A stretch of 64,000 bases of DNA, from contig JBFKFZ010000014.1 in NCBI GenBank assembly GCA_041633555.1, positions 4,225 through 68,224 on the forward strand, in the 5' to 3' direction. The notes under the pieces are model-generated. The model was not told the DNA's origin, did no database searches, and was given only the letters and a program-made list of their open reading frames with translations. The translations under genes were made by a program, and so were the position numbers. This document shows positions 51,543-61,265 of the stretch, piece after piece (positions within the stretch are counted from its first letter, which is position 1; every line of letters begins with the position of its first letter). The stretch is from JAHEAO01 sp041633555. GTDB lineage: Bacteria > Pseudomonadota > Alphaproteobacteria > Rhodobacterales > Rhodobacteraceae.

Positions 51543-52381
51543 CCATCCTTGTGTTTGGCAAGACCGGGCAGGTCGCCACCGAGTTGCAGCGGCAGGGCGA
51601 TGTCGTGCCCCTGGGCCGCGGCGATGCCGACCTTTCGCATCCCGCCTCCTGTGCCGCCGCGATCGCGCGGATCCGGCCCTCGGCGGTGATCAATGCCGCC
51701 GCATATACGGGCGTCGACAAGGCCGAGATAGAGGAGGGCCTCGCCACCACTGTCAACGGCGCCGCGCCCGGGGCAATGGCAACCGCAGCGGCAGAGCTTG
51801 GCGTGCCGTTCCTGCATATCTCGACCGATTACGTCTTCAACGGCACCGGCGACCGGCCCTGGCTGCCCGAGGATGTGCCGAGTCCGCTCGGCGCCTATGG
51901 CCGCACGAAACTGGCGGGGGAAACCGCCACCCATGCCGCGCACGGCCAGTGGGCGGTGCTGCGCACATCCTGGGTGTTCTCGGCGCATGGCGCGAATTTC
52001 GTGAAGACCATGCTGCGGCTCGGGGCGGCGCGCGACGAGTTGCGCGTCGTCTCCGATCAGGTCGGCGGGCCGACCGCAGCGGCCGATATCGCGGCGGCGC
52101 TTCTGGCGATGGCCCGGCAGATGCGCGACGATCCGGCCAAGGGCGGCACCTATCATCTCAGCAGCAAACCCTCGGTCAGCTGGGCGGATTTCGCCTGCGA
52201 GATCTTCGCGCAGTCCGGCCTTTCGGTCAGAGTCACGCCGATCCCGGCCAGCGAATATCCGACTCCGGCGCAGAGGCCCGCCAATTCGCGGCTCGATTGC
52301 AGCAGCTTGGAACGGGATTTCGGGATTGCCCGGCCGGACTGGAAGGCTAGCCTCGCCACTGTGCTGGCCGAACTGAAGTAA
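51539..52381 (+). CDS. rfbD: dTDP-4-dehydrorhamnose reductase
   Basis: Last enzyme of dTDP-L-rhamnose synthesis, an extended SDR using NAD(P)H. 280 residues: FGKTGQVATEL cofactor motif at the start, AAAYTGVDKAE, STDYVFNGTG and the catalytic YGRTKLAGE (Tyr-x-x-x-Lys). Starts inside the rfbC stop (ATGA). Complete and of normal length. Confidence 0.95.
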   Translation: MTILVFGKTGQVATELQRQGDVVPLGRGDADLSHPASCAAAIARIRPSAVINAAAYTGVDKAEIEEGLATTVNGAAPGAMATAAAELGVPFLHISTDYVFNGTGDRPWLPEDVPSPLGAYGRTKLAGETATHAAHGQWAVLRTSWVFSAHGANFVKTMLRLGAARDELRVVSDQVGGPTAAADIAAALLAMARQMRDDPAKGGTYHLSSKPSVSWADFACEIFAQSGLSVRVTPIPASEYPTPAQRPANSRLDCSSLERDFGIARPDWKASLATVLAELK

Positions 52382-52450
52382 CCATTCAGGAACCATATTT
52401 TGGACATCTGGGCCTGCGACAAGACCGCGGGACGCAAGGACGATAAGCAT

Positions 52451-53494
52451 ATGAAGCTACTGGTAACGGGCGGCGCGGGATTCATCGGCTCGGCTGTGGT
52501 GCGGCAGGCGATCGCGGCGGGCCATCAGGTCGTCAATCTCGATGCGCTGACCTATGCCGCCTGCCTCGCCAATCTCGACAGCGTTGCGGGTCACCCGAAC
52601 TACGCCTTCGAGCACGGCAATATCTGCGATGCCGACGCACTCGCCCGCATCTTCGGACAGCACTGGCCCGACGCGGTGATGCATCTGGCCGCCGAAAGCC
52701 ATGTCGACCGTTCGATCGACGGGCCGGGCGCCTTCATCGAAACCAACGTGACCGGCACCTATCAGCTGCTGGAGGCGGCGCGGACCTACTGGCAGGGCGC
52801 GGGCCGGCCAGAAAGCTTCCGTTTCCACCACATCTCGACCGATGAAGTCTATGGCTCGCTCGGTGCCACAGGCATGTTCACCGAAACGACACCTTACGCG
52901 CCGAACAGCCCCTATTCCGCCTCCAAGGCCGCCAGCGATCATCTGGCGCGCGCCTGGCATGAAACCTACGGCCTGCCGGTGCTGGTGACCAATTGCTCGA
53001 ACAATTACGGGCCCTATCACTTCCCGGAAAAACTCATCCCCGTCATCATCCTGAACGCGCTGGCGGGCAAACCGATCCCGATCTACGGGAAGGGGGAGAA
53101 CATCCGCGACTGGCTTTTCGTCGAGGATCACGCCGATGCCCTGCTGACGGTCCTGACCCGGGGCCGGATGGGCCGGACCTACAATATCGGCGGCGAGAAC
53201 GAGGCCACGAACCTCGACATCGCCAGGACGATCTGCGGCATTCTCGACCGGCTGCGCCCCGGTGCGGGGCCTCATGCCGACCAGATCACCTTCGTCGCCG
53301 ACCGCCCGGGCCACGACCTGCGCTATGCGATCGACCCGACGCGGATCCGCACCGAACTCGGCTGGCGGCCCTCGGTCACGCTGGCCGAAGGTCTGGAGAA
53401 AACCGTAGCCTGGTATCTGGAAAACGAGGACTGGTGGCGCCCCCTGCTGGACCGCGAGGGTGTGGGCAAAAGGCTGGGGGCCAAAGCAGGATGA
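52451..53494 (+). CDS. rfbB: dTDP-glucose 4,6-dehydratase
   Basis: Second enzyme of the pathway, an extended SDR that keeps NAD bound. 347 residues: VTGGAGFIGSAVV (residues ~5-17), AESHVDRSIDGP, the catalytic ISTDEVYGSLG and YSASKAASD (Tyr/Lys), and NIGGENEATN. The ATG at 52451 is preceded by AAGGACGATAAGC; the frame is open 17 codons further upstream without family similarity. Confidence 0.96.
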   Translation: MKLLVTGGAGFIGSAVVRQAIAAGHQVVNLDALTYAACLANLDSVAGHPNYAFEHGNICDADALARIFGQHWPDAVMHLAAESHVDRSIDGPGAFIETNVTGTYQLLEAARTYWQGAGRPESFRFHHISTDEVYGSLGATGMFTETTPYAPNSPYSASKAASDHLARAWHETYGLPVLVTNCSNNYGPYHFPEKLIPVIILNALAGKPIPIYGKGENIRDWLFVEDHADALLTVLTRGRMGRTYNIGGENEATNLDIARTICGILDRLRPGAGPHADQITFVADRPGHDLRYAIDPTRIRTELGWRPSVTLAEGLEKTVAWYLENEDWWRPLLDREGVGKRLGAKAG

Positions 53495-53507
53495 AGGGGG
53501 TCGACCC

Positions 53508-54389
53508 ATGACCAAACGCAAGGGCATCATTCTGGCGGGCGGCTCGGGCACGCGGCTCTACCCCGTCACCATGGGATCATCGAAACAGCTTCTGACGATC
53601 TACGACAAGCCGATGGTCTATTTCCCGCTCTCGACGCTGATGTTCGCGGGCATCCGCGAAATCGCGGTCATCACCACGCCGGACGACCAGGCGCAGTTTC
53701 GGCGGCTTCTGGGCGACGGCGCGCAATGGGGGCTGTCGCTGACCTACATCACCCAGCCAAGCCCTGACGGGCTGGCGCAGGCCTTCATCCTGGCCGAGGC
53801 GTTCCTCGACGGCGCGCCCTCGGCGCTGGTTCTGGGCGACAATATCTTCTTCGGCCACGGGCTGCCGGAACTGCTGGCCAGCGCCGACCAGCGCACCACC
53901 GGCGGCACCGTCTTCGGCTACCGCGTCTCGGACCCGGAACGCTACGGCGTCGTCGGCTTCGATCCCGAGGGGCAGGTGCGCTCGATCATCGAAAAGCCAG
54001 ACAAACCTGCCTCGAACTACGCCGTCACCGGGCTCTATTTCCTCGATGCCGAGGCCCCGGTCCGGGCGCGTCATGTCAAGCCCTCGGCCCGCGGCGAGCT
54101 CGAGATCACCACGCTGCTCGAGATGTACCTCGCCGACGGCACCCTCACGGTAGAGAAAATGGGCCGCGGATTCGCCTGGCTCGACACCGGCACCCATGAC
54201 AGCCTGCTCGACGCCGGAAACTTCGTGCGCACCCTGCAAAAACGGCAGGGTCTGCAGGTCGGCTCGCCCGACGAGATCGCCTTTTTCCTCGGCTGGATCG
54301 GACGCGACCAGCTGTTGCGCCGGGCCGAAATCTTCGCAAAGAACGAATACGGCATCTACCTGCAGGCGCTGGCCGAAACCGGCCCCTGA
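53508..54389 (+). CDS. rfbA: Glucose-1-phosphate thymidylyltransferase
   Basis: First enzyme of the pathway (dTTP + glucose 1-phosphate to dTDP-glucose). 293 residues: GIILAGGSGTRLYPVT nucleotide-binding start, KQLLTIYDKPMVYFPL and the DNIFFGHGL metal site. The ATG at 53508 lies 13 bases after the rfbB stop, with GGGGG upstream. The operon holds all four rhamnose genes but no glycosyltransferase. Its stop lies only six bases from the stop of the converging RTX-like locus. Confidence 0.96.
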   Translation: MTKRKGIILAGGSGTRLYPVTMGSSKQLLTIYDKPMVYFPLSTLMFAGIREIAVITTPDDQAQFRRLLGDGAQWGLSLTYITQPSPDGLAQAFILAEAFLDGAPSALVLGDNIFFGHGLPELLASADQRTTGGTVFGYRVSDPERYGVVGFDPEGQVRSIIEKPDKPASNYAVTGLYFLDAEAPVRARHVKPSARGELEITTLLEMYLADGTLTVEKMGRGFAWLDTGTHDSLLDAGNFVRTLQKRQGLQVGSPDEIAFFLGWIGRDQLLRRAEIFAKNEYGIYLQALAETGP

Positions 54390-54395
54390 CAGACC

Positions 54396-56357
54396 TCAGA
54401 AGAATACGAATGCATCCGCCAGACCGGAAAGATCGCTGAAATTCAGCTGCGTGATGCTGTCATCGCCAAAATCGAGCACGGTATCATTGCCGACGATGCG
54501 CGCATCGTCGGCAACGACCTGGGCGACACTGGCGGGTGGCGTGTCGAATATCTCCTGGTTCATGTACAGGCGATCGTAGCGCGATGAAATCCCTGATCCG
54601 GTCATGGCCGCGATCCGGATGGAAGCAAAAGCGGTCGCGGCGATCCGCGCCTTACATGTAGTCATCGCCCGAATCGGGATAGAAGCGGTCGCTGCCCTCA
54701 TGACCCCACGTCGAATCGTTGCCCTCGCCGCCGAACAGCCGGTCAGCGCCCGGCCCTCCAATCAGAATGTCGTTTCCGAGCCTGCCTGACAGGGTCTCCG
54801 AGCCCGCAGTGCCGATCAGGATGTCGTCATCCTCGGTGCCGGCGATCAGGCCGACATTCGGCACCGGGTCGCTGTTCATGACGATCGGCGGCCGGTCGAG
54901 GTTGAAGGCCGGTCTCAGCGTCAGGTCGGCCTTGGTCAGCGGATTGCCGTCGGCCGTGCGGATGATGAAGGTCTCATCCTCGAAGATCAGCGTCGCGCCG
55001 TCGCCGGTCGCGAGAAACGTCATCTGATCGAGGCTGTAGAGGCCCTCGATGAAGAACAGGTCGAACTGATCGAGTCCGCGCTGGAAATCCCGCATGGTGT
55101 CGATCTCGCCATCGGCATGGAACACGAACATGTCCCGCCCGTCGCCACCATAGAGGATGTCGCTGCCCGCGCCGTCGATCAGCACGTCATCGCCCGCAAG
55201 TCCGTAGAGGATGTCGTCACCGGCAGTCCCCAGCAGCATGTCGTCCTTGGCCGTGCCGGTGATGCTCTCGCCCGCCGAGCTTTCCATCTGCGTGACGCCG
55301 CGATTGGAGAGATTGTAGGTGAAATGCGAGATGCCCGCCTCGACCCCCGAGGCGCCGGCGATGTGCAGGGCACTCTGCTCCGCGACGATGGCCAGTGCGG
55401 AGGGGTTGTCGAGCACCGTCGCCGCCGTATCCGCGAACGAACCGAGATGCAGCAGCTTGCCGTCGGGCCGGAAGCGGAACAGCGAAAAGCCGTCTTCGCT
55501 GCCCGCCGCGACCACATCGGTGATGCCGTCGATCTCGGTGGTCTCGAGCCGCACGATCTCCGCCAACCGCGTATGCTGGCTGTCGATCACGTGATCGACC
55601 GCTTGGAACGAGCCATCGGGCTCCAGCGACAGGACCGAGATCGAGGAGCTTTCCGCGCCGGCGAGCAGCACGTAGGGCTGGCCATCGACCACTACGGCCC
55701 GCAAGGCCACGCCATCGCCCGCGCCAAGCCCGTCCGCCGCGCCCATCTCGGCGACGTAAGTGACCACGCCCGCCTCCGACAGGCTGTAGCTGATCACGCT
55801 GTCATTGCCCTCGGAACCGGCCAGCATCCAACTCTGGCCGTAGACATCGAGCGTCACCAGGTCGGAGAGCCTGCCCTCGCCATTGTCGCCCGCCGCGACG
55901 AAGGCCGACATCGCGCCGTTCGTGACCGTGGCCACCGCCAGCCCTGCCTCCCCGGGCTGCGTTGCCACGACAGCTGTGCAGCACCGGTCGACGCCCCGAC
56001 CGCCCGCAGCATATCGCCCTCGAACCCGCTGTTGAGAGGGCTGATCGCGATGGCGGAACGGTCCTCGCCCGACGCGGCCGCCAGTTCCGCCGACATCCGG
56101 CCCGCCGACAGGTAGTAATCGTGGGTCCCGAACTCGGCCAGCAGATAGCCGTCATGCGCGGCCCCCAGAAAACTGTTGCCCTGAAAGCTCGCACCGCCCT
56201 CCAGTTCGACACTGACGAACCGCGCCGTGCCGCCTTGGCCGGCAAATCCGGTCAGGCCCAGCCCGCCGGATCCGGTCACGAAATCCAGATCGTGACTATC
56301 CGCCCCGAACGGCGCAAAACCAGCGACCAGCGTTTCAACGAAAACGATCTGTCCCAT
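54396..56357 (-). pseudogene. RTX-repeat (hemolysin-type calcium-binding) protein, frame-disrupted
   Basis: Read across frames, this is one ~650-residue RTX-like secreted protein: start MGQIVFVETLVAGFAPFG at 56357, a beta-propeller-like middle (repeated segments such as GQSWMLAGSEGNDSVISY), calcium nonapeptide repeats (LGTAGDDILYGLAGDDVL, and LIGTAGSETLSGRLGND), and a C-terminal secretion-type end ASVAQVVADDAR...LADAFVFF at 54396. Three lesions break it: a one-base frame change near 55970-55985, an in-frame TAA at 54652-54654 after SGDDYM (repeat-like residues GADRRDRFCFHPDRGHDRIRDF continue in the same frame, in part), and another frame change near 54570-54590. Either a decayed gene or sequencing errors. 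Type I secretion would be expected for the intact form. Confidence 0.8.
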
Positions 56358-56488
56358 GACAAGCCCATTTACCCAGCATCGTCATCATGCCGGGCCAATC
56401 TGGGACAATGCTCTTGAGTTGACCTCACCAGACCATGGCAAAGGCCAGCCAGATGCCTTGAATTGAAACCTTTTCCGCCCTCCCCCGG

Positions 56489-57070
56489 TCAGTAGGGGTC
56501 CTTCGGCCCGCGATTCTCCGACAGGCTGTCCTGCCCGCGCTCCACCAGCTGCTCGATCGCGTCGGCGAGGTGGATCTTGTCGATATGGTGATCGCCGCGC
56601 GCGACCCGGATCCGGTGCGCCGTGATCATCACGTCGGCATGACTCGCCCCCATCGGCGGCTCGAACCGGTAGCTCGCCAGCTCGATCAAGAGTCCCATCG
56701 GATCCTTGAAATAGATCGAATCCATGAAGCCCCGATCCTTCGGCCCGCTATGCTTGATGCCGCGCTCGTCGAGCCGCTCGACCGCCTGCCAGAACGTCGC
56801 TTGGCTGACCGAGAATGCCAGGTGATGCACACAGCCCGGCTGCGTCGGCGTGCGGCGCGGATCGGGCTTGCGGGTCTCGTTGGTGAAGACCGTGATCAGC
56901 CGCCCGTCGCCCGGATCGAAATAAATATGCCCCTCGTCGGCATTGTCGAGATTGGGTTGATCGAAGACGAACGGCATGCCCAGCACGCCCTCCCAGAAAT
57001 CGATCGAGGTCTGCCGGTCGGCGCCAACCAGCGTGATGTGATGCACGCCCTGGGACTGCAGCTTGCGCAT
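56489..57070 (-). CDS. VOC family (glyoxalase/extradiol dioxygenase fold) protein
   Basis: 193 residues. Two beta-alpha-beta-beta-beta modules: GVHHITLVGADRQTSIDFWEGVLGM-type first module (metal His at HHITL) and CVHHLAFSVSQATFW with YFKDPMGLLIELAS second module (metal His and Glu). The metal residues for a glyoxalase/dioxygenase are therefore present. A C-terminal tail of ~50 residues is extra. GGAGGG precedes the ATG at 57070. Substrate unknown. Confidence 0.85.
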   Translation of the reverse strand: MRKLQSQGVHHITLVGADRQTSIDFWEGVLGMPFVFDQPNLDNADEGHIYFDPGDGRLITVFTNETRKPDPRRTPTQPGCVHHLAFSVSQATFWQAVERLDERGIKHSGPKDRGFMDSIYFKDPMGLLIELASYRFEPPMGASHADVMITAHRIRVARGDHHIDKIHLADAIEQLVERGQDSLSENRGPKDPY

Positions 57071-57166
57071 GGAACCCTCCCTTTTCCGCCAGAGTCTAGG
57101 ACAATCGGCGCGCGTTCAAGGGAAAAGCGCGCCGTCCGGGTCCCGTGCGCCGGGGCGCAGCCGCCC

Positions 57167-57562
57167 TCAACTGCCCTCCGCCTGCACGGTCTCCTTCCAG
57201 CGCAGATACTGCAGATAGCCACGGCGGTTCACCTCGGACCGTTCGGCCGCGTTCATCTTCAGGAAGCCGTCAAGCATGACCTCCGGAAGGAACGCGAGCT
57301 TCAGCCGAAGAAACGCGGCCGAACAGGTCCATGCCTCGGCCGGGCTGAGCATCCGACTTGCCGCCGCCTCCGAGCAGAGGGCGTAGGCGGCGACCAGATC
57401 GATAGGCGGATCGGTCGCGCTGAAACCGGCCTCGCAGCCAGCGCCCTGACAGCCATCAGGCTGCTGCGCATGCGCTTTCAAACCTGAAGGACCTGCCCCC
57501 AGAACCAGCGGACCGAGCGCGAGCGCCGCGACGGATAAATTTCTGCGAATGTCAATTTTCAT
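57167..57562 (-). CDS. Small exported protein, 131 aa
   Basis: Signal peptide with basic start (MKIDIRRNLSVAALALGPLVLGAG) and probable cut after AHA (~residue 32). The mature part has four cysteines (CQGAGC, ALC, WTC) and a helical tail. A GGAGGG ribosome site lies close upstream. Family not recognised. Same strand as, and downstream of, the protease-like and kinase genes, with a 345-base gap. Confidence 0.65.
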   Translation of the reverse strand: MKIDIRRNLSVAALALGPLVLGAGPSGLKAHAQQPDGCQGAGCEAGFSATDPPIDLVAAYALCSEAAASRMLSPAEAWTCSAAFLRLKLAFLPEVMLDGFLKMNAAERSEVNRRGYLQYLRWKETVQAEGS

Positions 57563-57907
57563 CGGATAATCCCTCCAGAATTGCCCCGTTCAAACGTTGC
57601 GAGAGGAGATGAGCGACGGCCACTGCCGCCGGAAACCTCTCAACGGGCAATCATCACGCTAGGCCCCGCACGTGGAGTCACCGTGAAATCAGCGTTAGTT
57701 TGGCGAGAAATCGACATCCGCGAACTGTATTTTAACTAAGAGAGCCGCTTTAAGAGGAAGACCACCCTGTCCCGCCGACCCGGACCTGATCCGGGACCTC
57801 CTGTCCGAGGCACAGGCTCGGCGACTTCATTTCTTCGATAACACCAGTTGCCGTCAGCGCCTCTCGCGGTCAACCAAGGGCAGGGCCTGCCCGCCAACTG
57901 CACCCGG
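57563..57907. other. 345-base gap with an inverted repeat
   Basis: No gene supported. It contains a hairpin CCCGGA-CCTGA-TCCGGG (57779-57795), flanked by further GACC/GGTC symmetry. This looks like a dispersed GGTCCCGGATCAGGTCCGGG-type element familiar from alphaproteobacterial genomes. The left half near 57720-57750 is A/T-rich. It may serve as terminator for the converging side. Confidence 0.5.
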
Positions 57908-59481
57908 TCACAGCGCTGCCGCTGCGTCCGGCGGCAAATTGGACCGCATCCGCTCAAGGCTCTCACTCGCGACCGGCAGCCAATGGTCGATCCCGCCTCT
58001 CTGGTAGACCTCCTGCGCCTTGGTCGTTCCTGCGATCGCTTCCCGCAGAAAGTCCGCCTCTCCGGTTCTGTCAAAAAGAGCTTCATTCGCATGAGCCAGT
58101 CCGTGATTGGAATAGGCCCAGTCCAGCGGTACCCGGTGGCATGTTCGTTCCTCCAGCGCGGCGCGATAGGCGGCGACGACCTTGTCCAGCCGCGCCGTGC
58201 CGCTCTCGCGGTCCCCGAGGGTCCATAGCGCATTGCCTGGGTCGTTCAACGCAGTGCCCATCTCGCCAGGGCCCGCGGCGATCTGCAGGGCGGCTTCGGC
58301 CAGCGCGATGGCGACCTGCAGATCAAGGTTGATGCCCTTGTCCCGGCCGCGCAGATGCCAGATCTCCCGCTCTCGCCGAATGGCCTCGAATTGCGCTCGG
58401 GATCTGCTTCTTCCAGCGCCACGCGCTGCAGGATCCGCCCGACCGCAGAGGGCACGTCCCGGCGCAAGAGGTCGGTATCGGTCCCGGACCGCAGCAGGTC
58501 GATCCGCGCCACGCGGATCGCCTCTTCGGTGCTGTCAAGCCCCGCCAGCGCGTCATCGACCGCCAGCGTCGCTTCCTCCAGCGCGTCCGCACCGGCGAGC
58601 CGGGCCACTTCCTGCAGCACCTCATCGAAGAAAGCGCCCGAATCGCTTGGCGTGGTACCACGCTTCTGCATCCCGATCGCGATATCGACGGCGTTCTCCA
58701 GCTCGCTCAGCGCCTGTTCGAACGTGTCGGTATCCGCTGAGATCCGCTGGGCGAGGAAGATGATCGCCTTCTCGAGGATGCCCGCCGCCGAAGGCGCCCG
58801 CGCCTTTTCCCGTTCCAGCCCTGAGACAAGCGCCCTGACCGCCTCGGTCAGTTCCTTTTTCTTCGGCCTGCAATCCGGAGCCGCAACAAGGCCCAGATCC
58901 ATCAGCGCGTCGGCCGGCACCATCCGCCGGATCGGCATGCCAAGCGCGTCGGATTTGATCCCCCAGACGATGCCGACAATCGTGGTGGTGCCGCGCAGAA
59001 AGACCGGCCGGCCGCTCTCGGCGGGGATGATCGGCGCGGTGATCTCGACTGTCCCCCGCTCCATCTCGATCTTGGATATGATCCCGTCCTTTCGGGCCGG
59101 CTTGCCGGTCAGGCGCGAATGGAAGCCCGCCGTCACGATCTCGCGCTCCTCCTCCAGCGGACAGACGGTGGCGAAGCGGGCGAAGGTCTCGGCGGTTTCG
59201 AGCTTGGCCAGGATCGCGTCCAGCGCGTTGCCGGCGCGGCGGATACCGGTCACCGGAAGCGGCGTGCCGGTGGTCGCGCCGATCCGCGCCGTGCAGGTCG
59301 GCCCTTCGGGCATGACAAGGGCCGCGCTCAGCACATGCCCGCTGGCAGAGACGATAACGCCAGAGCCGCTGCTGACCACGCCCGCCTTGTCGCAGACGAT
59401 CTGCACGACGATCTGGTCCTCGGCCGCCGCGAGGCTCGCATGGCCCGCCAGAATGGCCCCGAGAAGGATGCCGCGCCGCAT
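57908..59481 (-). pseudogene. Trypsin-like/TPR exported protein, interrupted by a frameshift
   Basis: From the ATG at 59481 the chain has a signal peptide (MRRGILLGAILAGHASLAAAE) and a chymotrypsin/HtrA-like domain (~25-210). In this domain the usual catalytic histidine is replaced (LSAALVM where TAAHV is expected), while an aspartate (LDAILAKLE) and a serine (AESGRPVF) are kept. A helical region follows. Near 58385-58395 the frame shifts by one: the protein-like reading moves from DPERNS to QFEAIRREREIWHLRGRDK in another frame, followed by a TPR segment (LDLQVAIALAEAALQI, ALNDPGNALWTLGDRESG, in parts) that ends at 57908. So the gene is broken as given. An upstream ATG at 59559 is possible. 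Not an active protease by its residues. Confidence 0.75.
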
Positions 59482-59641
59482 CCGATGTTTCTCAAAGGTA
59501 ATCAACAATGCAAGGATCGTAGCACAAGTCAGGCTTGTTGTTTTGGCCCGGCAAATCAACGCGGAATGGAATCCGGCAACGGGCCCTGTCCGCCGGCCCC
59601 CGATCTTCCGGCTGACAGATCGGTCCGCGTCAAATTTCGTC

Positions 59642-60844
59642 TCAGCCGTCCACGACCTCGATCAGACCGGCCCGGTTCAGCTGCCGAAGCGCGGCATCGA
59701 CGTCGGTCGCGAGGATCTCCCTGCTCACGTCCGGAAAGACCTCACCAAGGATATCAACGATGTCTGACGCCCTGATCGGCCCCTCCAGCAGCCGCCAGAT
59801 CGGCAGCATTCCCTGATCCAGCCGGAAGATGCCAACGCCATCAGTATCGGCCACGAAGGCCTCGCCCTCGATCTCCACCCCCTGGAACCCGGACCGCCGC
59901 CGATAGGCCCGCGAGCCATCAAACGGCGCGACGATCCCGCCGAAATCCGGCACTCCGCGATGCACCGTCCGCGTCACCGCCTTCCGCGTCAGCAGCCCGC
60001 CCTCGACGCTCGTCTCCAGCAGATCGGCGGCTTCCTCGAAGCTTCCGTAGGTCAGCCTGAGACAGGGCAGGTCGCGGGTGATCGCCTCAAACGCTGCCAG
60101 AGCCCGCCCGGCATGCCCAAAGCGCCCGAAATTCTGGTGAATGAGAACCGGCAGAACCTTCCCCGGATCCATCTCCCGCAACCGGGGCGCGACCTCTCCG
60201 TCCACCCGGTCGAGCGTCACGATGGCCCCCAGCGGCAGCGACGACCCGTAGGCCGCCACAGGCGCATCCGTCAGGTACTTGTACTGTCGATTCGCCGGTC
60301 CCGCATCCGCGGCCACCCAGTCGCAAAACCCCTTCGAGGCCTCCTTCGGCAACGGCACCCGCAGCCTTGGCGAGATCCCGGTGGCAAGGCCCCGCGGCAC
60401 GCCGGCCCCGTCAAGGTCAACCGCCAGCACATCATCGGAGAAGACGCGATGGCCGCGCCGCGCCAGTTCCGCCGTCAGCGTGCTCTTGCCCGCGCGCCGC
60501 CCGCTCGGAAGAACAACCAGCGCATCGCCCATCGCGATACCCGCGGCATGTAGGCACAAAAGCTCGTTTCTCTGGCGCAGCCGCGACCAGTTCAACTCGA
60601 CGATCAGATCGCAGATGGCATTGACCGGATTGTAACCCTTGCTCCGCGGCTCGGGTCGCAGGACCTCCACGACCCACCGGTCCCCCGAGGGGCGAACCTC
60701 GGCAAAGGGCCCCGCCGGACCCGATGCTTCGGCCAGGGGCCAGCCATGCACGACGCGCCGGAAGGCCCTTGCCATCTCCGGCGCCGCAAAGTCGATGGCC
60801 CCGTCGGCGCCATCGAAAGTCAGCTCAATCCGCTTGCCAGCCAC
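59642..60844 (-). CDS. HprK-like Ser kinase fused to a PqqD-type domain
   Basis: 400 residues. Residues ~75-290 form an HPr-kinase-like P-loop kinase: LLCLHAAGIAMGDALVVLP, the P-loop SGRRAGKSTL (about 114-123) and the following VFSDDVLAVD (~134-143). Its N-terminal part (~1-75) is a small domain of unknown type. Residues ~315-400 look like a PqqD/RRE domain (FQGVEIEGEAFVADTD, IWRLLEGPIRASDIVDILGEVF, ALRQLNRAGLIEV), the fold that binds leader peptides in RiPP enzymes. It is downstream, on the same strand, of a serine-repeat protein with a 70-base gap. This predicts a kinase that modifies a peptide substrate. HPr-related kinases plus PqqD proteins are known in other systems; the fusion and partner here are unassigned. 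Confidence 0.82.
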   Translation of the reverse strand: MAGKRIELTFDGADGAIDFAAPEMARAFRRVVHGWPLAEASGPAGPFAEVRPSGDRWVVEVLRPEPRSKGYNPVNAICDLIVELNWSRLRQRNELLCLHAAGIAMGDALVVLPSGRRAGKSTLTAELARRGHRVFSDDVLAVDLDGAGVPRGLATGISPRLRVPLPKEASKGFCDWVAADAGPANRQYKYLTDAPVAAYGSSLPLGAIVTLDRVDGEVAPRLREMDPGKVLPVLIHQNFGRFGHAGRALAAFEAITRDLPCLRLTYGSFEEAADLLETSVEGGLLTRKAVTRTVHRGVPDFGGIVAPFDGSRAYRRRSGFQGVEIEGEAFVADTDGVGIFRLDQGMLPIWRLLEGPIRASDIVDILGEVFPDVSREILATDVDAALRQLNRAGLIEVVDG

Positions 60845-60914
60845 GCTTGCCCCAACTCAAACGGCCTCTGTCAAGATGTCAGGACGCCCGAAGACCGGGC
60901 GTCAGACCGATCCG

Positions 60915-61265
60915 TCAGGAGCAGCTGGATTCGCTCGGGTCCCACTTGCCGCCAGCCCCGGTGCATTCCTGCGCCGTGTCAACACCGCTCGGGATGCTCG
61001 GCCGGCTTTCCTCGCTCGGCCCGCTCTCATCGCTCGGCCCGCTATTTTCGCTGGCGCCGCTGTCCTCGCTGGGGCCGCTATCGCCGCTCGGACCGCTCTT
61101 GTCACTCGGGCCGCTATTGCCGCTCGCACCGCTATTGCCGCTGCCTTCGCTCGCACGCGCCATCGACAGGGCCGTCAGCGACGGCGCCGCATAAGCCCCG
61201 ACCGCAAGCCCGCTGAGGCGCAAGAGCGCCGTTCTGCGCGAAAAGGTTTCGTTTTTAGTAGACAT
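60915..61265 (-). CDS. Serine-rich hexapeptide-repeat protein with twin-arginine signal
   Basis: 116 residues. The N-terminus FSRRTALLRLSGLAVGAYAA resembles a Tat signal (SRRTALL), with probable processing after ARA or ASE (~38-40). Residues 42-89 are eight tandem hexapeptides: SGNSGA, SGNSGP, SDKSGP, SGDSGP, SEDSGA, SENSGP, SDESGP, SEESRP. The C-terminal 25 residues have two cysteines (ECTGAGG and SCS) and end in serine. GGAGG lies 4 bases before the ATG. Immediate neighbour of the HprK/PqqD kinase on the same strand, so it is the obvious candidate substrate. No family recognised. Confidence 0.75.
   Translation of the reverse strand: MSTKNETFSRRTALLRLSGLAVGAYAAPSLTALSMARASEGSGNSGASGNSGPSDKSGPSGDSGPSEDSGASENSGPSDESGPSEESRPSIPSGVDTAQECTGAGGKWDPSESSCS
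60999..61142 (-). repeat. Eight-copy 18-base tandem repeat inside the serine-rich gene
   Basis: 144 bases encode eight hexapeptides of pattern S-x-x-S-G-P/A. Copies vary at the third base of codons and in the two middle residues, so protein sequence is conserved more than DNA, which argues for selection on the repeat protein. Confidence 0.8.

Noticed and set aside
60999..61142. Tandem repeat as a CRISPR array or noncoding satellite
   Set aside because: 18-base units without spacers, perfectly in frame with a signal-peptide gene, and varied mainly at silent positions.
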